Shown one piece after another: positions 33,988-42,217 of a stretch of DNA of 64,000 bases. Location of the stretch: contig OY282560.1 of assembly GCA_958295665.1 (NCBI GenBank), forward strand, positions 55,366,333-55,430,332. Direction: 5' to 3'. Position 1 is the first letter of the stretch, and each line of letters begins with the position of its first letter. The position numbers were made by a program, and so were the translations under genes. The notes beneath the pieces are model-generated. The model saw only the letters and a program-made list of their open reading frames with translations, searched no databases and had not been told where the DNA came from. The DNA is from Tipula vernalis (lineage: Eukaryota > Arthropoda > Insecta > Diptera > Tipulidae).

Positions 33988-35380
33988 ATGGATTTAGTAC
34001 AGGTGGAAGATACTTGTGAAATATTAAAAAGCACAAAAAATCGTGAAATGGTTAAAATTAGAAATTATATTTATCATAAAAATAAGGCTAGAGAGGAAAA
34101 ATTCTACTGGGAATGTGCGAAAAGGAACCGTATTAAAAGTGACATCGAGAACCCCGATTATTGCAATGCAAGAGCCGTTACAATATTAATAACCGTATAC
34201 AGTCCGTTAGCGAGCATAAGCATTCATGCAACCCAAGTAATGCAAATGTAGCAATCGCCATTTCTAATATAAAAGCGCAAGCCTTACTTACAACTTATAA
34301 ACCAGCACAACTTATACAAAGTAGTTTGAGCGAACTAACATCCATTTCACAGGCACAAATGCCAACCAAAGAAGCCTTGCGTAAAACAATAAAACGTGTT
34401 ACACGACAAAATACCCCTACCGAACCAGTGTCTTTAGAAATTTTAAATATTCCAGAAGAATTAAGAAAGACTTTAGATGGCCATCCATTTCTTTTAAGAG
34501 AAGTTGATATTGGAGCAGAAAAAATATTAATATTTACTATTCCAACTAATATTAAATATCTTTCAGATGCGTCCTATTGGCTTATGGATGGAACATTTAA
34601 AACTGCGCCGCAAATATTTATGCAGCTTTATTCAATCCATGCTCCAGTAGGTGGTTCCGAAAATGAAAGATTATTTCCACTGGTCTTTATTCTGATGAGC
34701 AGTAAGTCCAAAATTTGTTACCAAAGGGCATTTGAAGAAATATTGAAAATAGCACAAGAATTCCAACTTGTTTTTAGTCCAACTTTCATTATTACTGATT
34801 ATGAAAAGGCGGTCATGAATGCAGCAGCAGGTGAGTTTGAAGGAGTGCAGATTAAAGGGTGTTTTTTCATCTTTGCCAGTCCATTTGGCGAAAAATTCAA
34901 TTTTTCGGATTGTCAAGCAGGTATGGGTCGGACGAAGAATTTAATTTAATAATGAGGCAGATAGGTGCGCTTGCATTTCTGAATACGACAGAAATACCCG
35001 AAGCATTGAATGATCTTAAAAATATTATTCCACAAGAAGCCAATGGAGTTGTAGAATGGTTCGAGCAAACCTACGTGTTAGGGAGAACACGACGGACTGC
35101 CAAACAACACCTTCAAACTCGCATGTCACCACTTTTCCCGCAGGGCAGGTTTTAGTTGGCTCTAATCATCCGGGTATCTTCTATCTTTTACGAACCTTGC
35201 AAAAAGAACACAAAAATTACTGAAGAGCAATTTGAAGCGATAACTAGAGGTGAAAGAAAACCACAACAAAAAAGAAAATACAGGGATCTTGAACAAAGGT
35301 TATCTCTAATAATTCAAGATAGACCGAATCGAACCCTTTTAAATTTTATTAGAGGAATTGCTCATAACATAACCCTCTAA
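33988..35380 (+). pseudogene. FLYWCH zinc finger / MULE transposase relic
   Basis: N-terminal FLYWCH-like finger: NYIYHKNKAREEKFYWEC followed by CNARAVT, then EHKHSC after a frameshift near 34195. The MULE-type transposase core has YWLMDGTFKTAPQIF, GGSENERLFPLVFILMSSK and IITDYEKAVMNA, supplying two acidic catalytic positions, and a Cys/His block near 34859 (FFHLCQSIW). A second frameshift lies near 34867. The tail (35080-35380) resumes after another break with EEQFEAITRGERKPQQKRKYRDLEQRL. The first Met at 33988 follows a 'tttctgcag' acceptor-like site, so a spliced or domesticated origin is possible. No TIRs were found around it. Confidence 0.82.
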
Positions 35381-35549
35381 TTTAACAATTATTTTAGCTT
35401 TTGTAACTAATAAATTAAAATTAAATTTTATGAAATTATTTGATTAATTTAAATTTGCTTGGATTTAGAATTTTGTGATTAAAAAAAAAAAATAAAAAAA
35501 TACAAAATACAAAATAAATTTAAAAAACTACAAAAAAAATTTGAAAAAA

Positions 35550-35879
35550 CTAACATGGAACTATCTTCCCAACACGTCCACGTCGTTGGTTCCGGGTAAC
35601 GCTAACTACAGTTATAATTTCCTTGGCTCCGTTCTCTTTTTCGTTAGCTTCCACAACCAACAACCTGGGTGACCCAGAACCTCCCTTCAATTTTCCCCAC
35701 ATGTTCGTCACCGAGTTCGGTGGCAGCTTCTCCCGATGATCAATAACAATTCGCCTGGTATTTGCTCCGGCATTGCTAGATTGAAGTGGCCGCTCGATGT
35801 TATCGTAAATTAAAACTCCTCGTCCAACATCCACCACGAAGCCATATGCCCTTATGAAGTTCATCCGCAATATCTGCAA
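35550..35879 (-). pseudogene. Post-protease fragment of SAP-gag Gypsy element
   Basis: Reads MNFIRAYGFVVDVGRGVLIYDN, the segment that follows an aspartic protease active site in Gypsy polyproteins, then the linker IDHREKLPPNSVTNMWGKLKG. The active-site DSG itself is not visible. The frame opens just after the 18-bp hairpin at 35883-35924, where the preceding gag frame is disrupted, and is cut off at the truncation point. Confidence 0.7.
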
Positions 35880-37128
35880 TCAGCAAAAAGGCCAATTGAC
35901 TCTGTCGTCAATTGGCCTTTTTGCCTGGCCACTGCCTGCTCCCCGCTTGGTCGTTGCTGCATAGGAGACGGTGATCTTTCACGTTTTCTTCCTATTTTCC
36001 AGCAGTCCCGAGAGATGTGACCGATTTTATCATATGCCCAACATCTGATTTTGCCGCTTCTGTCTTGGTATCTTGGTGTTGACCGTTCTTTGTTTATGCT
36101 GGTGTCGATTTCCACTCAACAACATTTGTCAACGCACAAGCGATGGTTTCGGCGAAGGTGGCTTTAGCTGACAACATCACCGCCTTGCGTGTCTCCGGAT
36201 CTCGATCGTCAATTTTTAGCCTTTCCATATAATCGGCCGTCATGCTGGTGTACTAATCGCTCGATTGCCAATGAAAATTCCTGAAGTGTTTCTCCTCCCT
36301 TTTGGTAGCGGCTTTTCAATTCCATTCGATAGATTTCCCGCTTATGGTCACTGCCGTACTTCCTATCTAGCGCCTTCATAATTTCGAGATAGCTGCTGCG
36401 CTATTGTTCCGGGATGGGCTGCTTCGCCTTTGAGGGCCACTATTACACACTATTATACCGCGACACGATGTTCGTCGTTCCAATGATTTTGATTGGCCAC
36501 TTGCCTTGATATCAGTTAGTTCTTTCTCGATACGTTGAAATTTCTCCACGACTTGTTGAACCTTCGTTTCTAATTTTTCGTCAACCTTTTGAATCTCCAA
36601 TTGCAGCTTCTCCAGTTCGCCGTGTGTTAGTAGATAATTCGAGAAGTTTATCATCCGTTCTTTTATGACCATCTGTAATTTGGTGTTTAATTTCCTCTCC
36701 TTGTTTCTCCATCTGGTGTTTGATTTCGTGTTTAGTTTCCTGGTTAGACTGATTTTGTTGTTCCAACTGTCGCTCATTTTACTGCTCAATTTTCTCCATT
36801 TGTCGTTCGTTTTGTTGTTTCATTAGACTCATTTGTCCCATCATTTGGTTCATAGCAGCGATTAACTGCGACAAATCAAAACTTCCGCATCCGTTACTTT
36901 CTCATGTTGATCCGCGTCTAATCCTTCTTTCTCCATGGCGTCACGTAGTCGCGCTTGTAAAGCTGCTTTACTACCATCAGTAGCCAAACCACGTTTCTTA
37001 AGTTCCCTCTTTAATTCTGGAACTTTTAATTCGTTGAGAATCATTTTCTTTATCTTATTATTTACAGTCCCGCCGCTGTCACCAATTGTTACGTTTTTGC
37101 CTACAACGAAATTATTTATGTCACACAA
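35861..37128 (-). pseudogene. SAP-domain gag of Gypsy element, broken
   Basis: The N-terminal frame 36862-37128 has a SAP motif, ELKVPELKRELKKRGLATDGSKAALQ, a helix-extension-helix fold associated with DNA binding. Two frames at 36376-36789 cover a Glu/Lys/Gln coiled coil (MEKQGEEIKHQI, KLETKVQQVVEKFQRIEKEL). The last frame (35861-36115) holds a knuckle, RCWAYDKIGHISRDC, in which a Tyr sits where the second Cys is expected. Several frameshifts separate the pieces. The SAP frame starts inside the LTR end, as an open frame does in some related elements, so the true start is uncertain. Confidence 0.8.
35883..35924. repeat. Perfect 18-bp hairpin
   Basis: 'gcaaaaaggccaattgac' and its exact reverse complement are separated by the 6-base loop 'tctgtc'. 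It lies at the junction between the gag knuckle frame and the post-protease frame. Confidence 0.95.
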
Positions 37129-37473
37129 AAATTATAACAACACTATTTATTAACGATAATTCACAAAATCAGTTTAAATAATTTTCACACAAATTTACTG
37201 TTCACTTATAATTTTTATTTCGCACTACAACACTTTTTAAATCACTTTTTAATTACTTTTTAATCTTCACACTGACGCTTTTCAAATACTACTAATCCAA
37301 TTCGACTTCGTTCGCCTTTTGATATACACAAACCAAACTTCTAGAAAGCTCATGATTTTTCTAGTTAGAATAGTGTAGAACAATTTTATCATGGAAAATT
37401 CCATTTTAGTAAAGTTAAACATTGATCTATTAATTTAACTTCTTCTATTACACCCTAGGTGTCACCGTCACAG
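37087..37473 (-). mobile_element. 5' LTR (387 bp) of SAP-gag Gypsy element
   Basis: Minus strand begins TGTGACGGTGACACC and ends GTAACA, followed by ATTGGTGACAGC, a likely primer-binding region. The second copy in opposite orientation at 37802-39313 (with an insert) confirms the extent: both share the start, 'attttatcatggaaaattcc', 'agtttggtttgtgtat', 'aattataagtgaacag' and 'ttaataaa'. Confidence 0.82.
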
Positions 37474-37531
37474 AATGTTTTGAGCACCATCTATGAGGTA
37501 ATAGGCAATTACGATATACAAAATACTAGCT

Positions 37532-37781
37532 GCGTTTTTTTATTCGCTCCGGATAGCTGCTATCGAGAGCCGTCATTTTTCTACGCCTAAATTTAAATTT
37601 GACGCGCTATTTATTGGTAAACTAAACTTATTTAACATCAATATCATTTTTAATTCAATTGTTTAGCGAAAACTTGATATAAAAAATAATTGGCTCTACC
37701 TATTTATACGGAGCGCTATCCGGAGCCACTTTTCATATGACGGCTCTCGATAGCAGCTATCCGGAGCGAATAAAAAAACGC
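37532..37781. mobile_element. MITE with perfect 45-bp terminal inverted repeats (250 bp)
   Basis: 37532-37576 and 37737-37781 are exact reverse complements (45 bp, beginning 'gcgtttttttattcgctccgg'). The 160-bp core is AT-rich and non-coding, with an internal 'ggagcgctatccggagcc' echo of the TIR at about 37710. Flanks read 'actagct' and 'tacaact', with no clean target duplication. The superfamily cannot be named from this. Confidence 0.88.
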
Positions 37782-37966
37782 TACAACTGTATACAAAATA
37801 GTGTGACGGTGACACCTGGTATGTAATAGAATAAGTTAAATGAATAGCTCAATGTTTACTGTACTAAAATGGAATTTTCCATGATAAAATTGCTACGTAA
37901 TGTTTCTACGTTATTCTAACTGGAAAAGTCATGAACTTTCGAGAAGTTTGGTTTGTGTATGTAAAA

Positions 37967-39029
37967 AATGGAGGTGTGGCCAACACACGACTTTCTTTTA
38001 CGAACAGAGAATTTTGAGAAATTTAATTTTATTCTTAATTTTTTTTTTAAATTTTATTTTATTTATTTTTATTTGTTTTTAATTTTTAGAAATATTTTGT
38101 ATTGAGTAGTTGTTTATAAACCTTATACATTTTTAGACATTTGCAAAATAAATTTTCTGGACCAAGGGAGTGGCCACTTCCGGTTTGCCGATTTGGAGTA
38201 AAATTCACTGGGACCTCCCAATTTATCAAAAAAGCTTAAATCTGAAGTTTCAGTTCGATTGGTTAAACCATCTGGGCTGTAGAGGGGACACAGACAGAAT
38301 GACAGACTGACAGACTGACAGACTGACAGACTGACAGACTGACAGACTGACAGACTGACAGACTGACAGACTGACAGACTGACAGACTGACAGACTGACA
38401 GACTGACAGACTGACAGACTGACAGACTGACAGACTGACAGACTGACAGACTGACAGACTGACAGACTGACAGACTGACAGACTGACAGACTGACAGACT
38501 GACAGACTGACAGACTGACAGACTGACAGACTGACAGACTGACAGACTGACAGACTGACAGACTGACAGACTGACAGACTGACAGACTGACAGACTGACA
38601 GACTGACAGACTGACAGACTGACAGACTGACAGACTGACAGACTGACAGACTGACAGACTGACAGACTGACAGACTGACAGACTGACAGACTGACAGACT
38701 GACAGACTGACAGACTGACAGACTGACAGACTGACAGACTGACAGACTGACAGACTGACAGACTGACAGACTGACAGACTGACAGACTGACAGACTGACA
38801 GACTGACAGACTGACAGACTGACAGACTGACAGACTGACAGACTGACAGACTGACAGACTGACAGACTGACAGACTGACAGACTGACAGACTGACAGACT
38901 GACAGACTGACAGACTGACAGACTGACAGACTGACAGCTCAGGGGACCTCAAAACAAATAAATCTCTAAAAATCTCAAGGTCCAAAATTTTCATGATTAC
39001 TATACTTTATTTTACTAGAGTAAAAGAAA
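37967..39029. mobile_element. 1.06-kb insertion carrying the GACAGACT array
   Basis: Interrupts the inverted LTR, with 'gtaaaa' on both sides (37961-37966 and 39030-39035) as a probable 6-bp target duplication. Outside the array it contains 'ggagtggccacttccggtttgccg' and an end segment 'catgattactatactttattttactag'. No coding sequence or TIR was found. It looks like a non-autonomous element whose internal microsatellite expanded. Family not recognised. Confidence 0.65.
38301..38937. repeat. Uninterrupted (GACAGACT)n array, ~80 copies
   Basis: 637 bp of the 8-base unit 'gacagact', with no substitution or indel visible line by line. An imperfect unit, 'gacagaat', precedes it. Because 24 bp equals eight codons, every frame stays open; a 243-codon minus-strand frame (SVCQSVSL repeated) is an artefact. 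Confidence 0.98.
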
Positions 39030-39313
39030 GTAAAAGGCGAACAAGATCGAATTGGATTATTCGTATTTGGAACGCGATAGTGTAAACTTGTAAGATTATC
39101 AGTAATATTTGGTAAGCGATAGAGTAAAGATTAAAAAGGAATTAAAAAGTGTTTTTGTAGAAATAAAAATTATAAGTGAACAGTAAAAAATTTGAGAATA
39201 ATTTATATAAAGTGATTTTGTGAATTTTTATTAATAAACTGTGTTGTAATAATTCTTGTGTGAAATAAATAAATTCGTTGCTGATAAATTAAATTGATTT
39301 TGTATTATTAACA

Positions 39314-41624
39314 ATCCAGTGATACGAACCTTAATTGACACGGCAAAAACGTTTGTAGCGCTGATGGATCCCCATAACTGAACACCATATGTCCATATGG
39401 GTTTGATTATCGCTTTGTAAAGTAGAACAACTGAGTACAACTGAGATTTTCTTCCCATCAGCCAATACATTTTGGAAAATGTAATTTTTATTTGGTTGCG
39501 CTTTGTTTCAATATGATTTTTCCACGTTAATCTTCTATCCAGGTGCAAACCTAAGTATTTTACCTTCGTTTGTTAAGGAATATTTTTATCGTTTAATTTC
39601 ACGGGTAGGCAGGTGCGTTAGTTCAGCGTGAATGTGACATGAGTCGATTTGGTTTCGTTCACTTTTATTCGCCATGCCTTCAGCCAGTCCGCGACTTTGT
39701 TTAAATGATTCTGTAATTGAGGCAATTTCCGGATTAGTGTGAGTCACCAGGATGGCCGTGTCATCGGTAAATTTTGATATTAATACTTTGTTGGTTACAG
39801 GTATATCAGTTGTGTACAACCAGTATAATATTGGTCCTAGAACGCTGCCTTGCGGGACACCTGCATTAATATCATTTAAGCAAGTAGTTACGCTGTTTTG
39901 TTTGACCATGTATTGCCTTTGAAGAAGATAGTTTCCCAAAATTCAGTGAATTTTTTTCGGTAGAAGCTCCTTAATTTTGTAAATTAGTCCACCGTGCCAA
40001 ACTTTATCAAAAGCTTGTGCGATATTCAAAAAGGCAGCAGAACAATATTTCTTTTCCTCGAAGGTGATTTTGATTGAATTTACAATTCTGTGCACTTGCT
40101 CTATAGTACCATGTTGGTTTCGGAACCCAAATTGATGGTCAGGAATAACGCGCCGTTCTTCTAATATTGGTTTCAATTTCGTTAATAACATTTTTTCAAA
40201 TAGCTTTGAGAATGTAGGCAGCATGCTTATTGGACGATATGATGAGATTTGCGTTTCATATCTTCCATTTTTGAGGAATATAACTGGTTCTGTTATTAGT
40301 TTTATGCATTTATCTGCATTTATTCCTGGTGCATTTTTCGGGCTTATGTAAGTTTTAATTGTATTCTTAACTTTCTTCCAGTTATACTTTATAGGTTTGT
40401 AGGATAAACCATCATCCGTTGGCTGGGGTAGCACAAAATAATTATCTTCTTTGTGTGGGACGAATACTGTTCCTAGATGAGCAGCATTGGGTTTTTCTTC
40501 ATCACTTCTCGCCCAATTTCCAGTTGGTAGTCTAATCGGTGGATTCGAATTTGTTGGCCTTTTTAAATTTTTTGTTGCCTTCCACAAGGAATAATCTGTC
40601 CTCTCGGTTGCCAAAAGATCACTTAAGTAGTTCTTTACGCGATGGTTTTCTTCTTCGCTCAAAGCAAATCTTAGGGCCTTAATAGCTCGATTTAATTCCC
40701 ATTTCAATAACGGTGATTTTGTTTGCTGCCATTGACGGCGAATTTTTCGCTTTTCCTGGATTACTTCCTGTATATTATGTGACAGTTTATAAATTTTTCC
40801 GAACTACTTATGCCGGGTGTAGCCCTTTCAGCGGATAATGTCATGACATCTTTTAGATTTTCTGCCGCCGCATCAATATCATCAGTTGGTGTGATCAGCC
40901 TCCTATATTGATCCCAATTAGTTTTCTTGTTTGTAAGACGGTTCGGTATTTCGTTCCTTAGGACATCGGTACTCAATGTTACTATTACCGGTGAGTGATC
41001 AGAAGACAGATCATAGCAATCGGTGGCCTTAGCGTATGTACGTGGAATGCCCTTAGTTACACAAAAGTCAATTAGATCAGGAATTTTCCTTTTATCCGTG
41101 GGCCAGTAAGTTGGGTTACCGGCAGATAAATGATCCAGGGACTGTTCCACTATAGCATCATAAAGTTGATGTTAATCTGGAACTCCAATGAGTATGTTCA
41201 GCGTTGTAATCACCGCCCGCAAGAAATTTATTACCCAGCTGGCTGAAATAATCCAAGAACTGAAGTTTTTTTATAGTATGTTTTGGAGGGCAGTACACTG
41301 CCGATATGACGCAGTTTCCAGACCACTCCTGCAGACAAATGCTCGTTGATTGTATATGTTCTTTCTCATATTTCGTAAGTTATTAGTGTTTTAATATTCG
41401 CTTAATCAATAAAGCAGTGCCTCCATGTGCTTTACCGTCTGGGTGCTTGGTATCATAAATAGAGTATCCGTTATTTTTGAAATAGCTATTTTTGGTGAAG
41501 CGTGTTTCTGATATTAACATTACGTCAATATTGTGCTCAGTAAGAAATGCATGTACCTCCGCTTTATGTTGTGCTAGGCCATTCGCATTCCATATGGCTA
41601 TTTTGGTGATGTCATTTCTGACCT
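39314..41624 (-). pseudogene. Jockey ORF2: endonuclease and reverse transcriptase
   Basis: Endonuclease: KIAIWNANGLAQHKAEVHAFL, LISETRFT, GGDYNAEHTHWSSR and SSDHSPVIV, in more than one frame with a stop near 41390 and a TGA near 41165. RT: SYRPISMLPTFSKLFEKM, DHQFGFRNQHGTIEQVHR, AAFLNIAQAFDKVWH (first Asp of motif A is Asn), GVPQGSVLGPILYWLY, FTDDTAIL and LTWKNHIETK. Frameshifts lie near 40730 and 39940, and the thumb region ends at LWGSISATN, broken again near 39340. The start ATG overlaps the ORF1 stop (ATGA). Confidence 0.9.
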
Positions 41625-42128
41625 TTTACGACTATCTGCATCAGCGTGCTCATATTCTGCATCATTAAATCCATGGTTCTCTCCATCATCGCCATGAAGC
41701 TTTGCATCATATTAGTCAATTTATTTAAAGCTTTTGAGATGTTTCCCTCTTCACTTGCTTGAACTTTAGGAGCGGTACCTTTAAGAACACTTGCGTATGA
41801 AACCCCTTGGTACACGCTGCCGTTTACATTTGCGTACTGTTTTTCATTTTGAGCGTTTGTGTTTAGAATTTCTGGTCGTGCTTCTTTTCTAGCTGAAGAA
41901 AAAAGATTTAGCATTCGTTATTCTGCTCGCTGCTTTGGATTGGTTCTCCTTTTCAATTCTAGATAAATTGGGCAACCTCTATAATTAGCTGTGTGATTTC
42001 TATGATTTCCAGTTGCTGCATTTTATCACTGATGCTTCCTTTTTTGCTTTATTGCAAACCTTTGAATTATGGAGTTCACCACATATAACACAAACATCAT
42101 TCAAAGTGCAATATGCTCTAGTGTGCCC
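41612..42128 (-). pseudogene. Jockey ORF1 C-terminal part
   Basis: Two zinc-knuckle motifs of Jockey ORF1: GHTRAYCTLNDVCVICGELHNSKVC, then KCSNC...HTANYRGCP. A basic/Asn-rich tail follows, then a Met-rich helix (NKLTNMMQSFMAMMERTMDLMMQ) ending KGQK with TGA. A stop just before MLNLFSSARKE (near 41915) separates knuckles from tail. The N-terminal half is missing. Confidence 0.8.
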
Positions 42129-42217
42129 ATTATTATTATTACTATTTACTGGAGGGCCATGTGGGCGATAAGCCACCTCGCACCGCGACCTAAAAGATCT
42201 ATTGTGCTGGACCCTAC

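Larger units (their letters stand above)
35550..37473 (-). mobile_element. Ty3/Gypsy element (mdg3/Micropia-like), 5' part only
   Basis: Minus-strand order: LTR (37473 to 37087), SAP-domain gag, coiled-coil gag, zinc knuckle, start of protease. It then stops at about 35550 next to an A-rich stretch (35480-35560). RT, RNase H, integrase and 3' LTR are absent. A SAP-type gag N-terminus is typical of mdg3/Micropia-like lineages; the lineage name is an inference. Confidence 0.82.
37802..39313 (+). mobile_element. Second LTR of the SAP-gag element family, inverted and split
   Basis: Plus strand starts TGTGACGGTGACACC at 37802 and follows the minus-strand LTR sequence to 'ggtttgtgtatgtaaaa' (37966). 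It resumes at 39030 with 'gtaaaaggcgaacaagatcg' and ends at about 39313 ('attattaaca'). A 1063-bp insert splits it. It diverges noticeably from the copy at 37087-37473. No gag follows; a truncated Jockey element begins directly. Confidence 0.8.
39314..42128 (-). mobile_element. Jockey-clade non-LTR retrotransposon, truncated at both ends
   Basis: Minus strand: ORF1 with zinc knuckles, a start-stop overlap, then ORF2 endonuclease and RT without RNase H, which is the Jockey arrangement. The 3' side is cut at the inverted LTR (39313), losing the C-terminus, 3' UTR and tail. The 5' side begins inside the ORF1 knuckle region, directly after the (AAT)n tail of the neighbouring I/LOA-group element. 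Confidence 0.9.

Noticed and set aside
37474..37801. Target duplication of the MITE
   Set aside because: Flanks 'actagct' and 'tacaact' match only partly, so no size can be claimed.
38263..38994. 243-codon SVCQSVSL repeat protein
   Set aside because: Pure consequence of an 8-bp repeat read in triplets.
37961..39035. Insert in the inverted LTR as a Helitron ending in CTAG
   Set aside because: 'tttactag' precedes 'agtaaaag', but there is no GC hairpin before it, and the 'gtaaaa' repeats argue for a duplicating integration instead.
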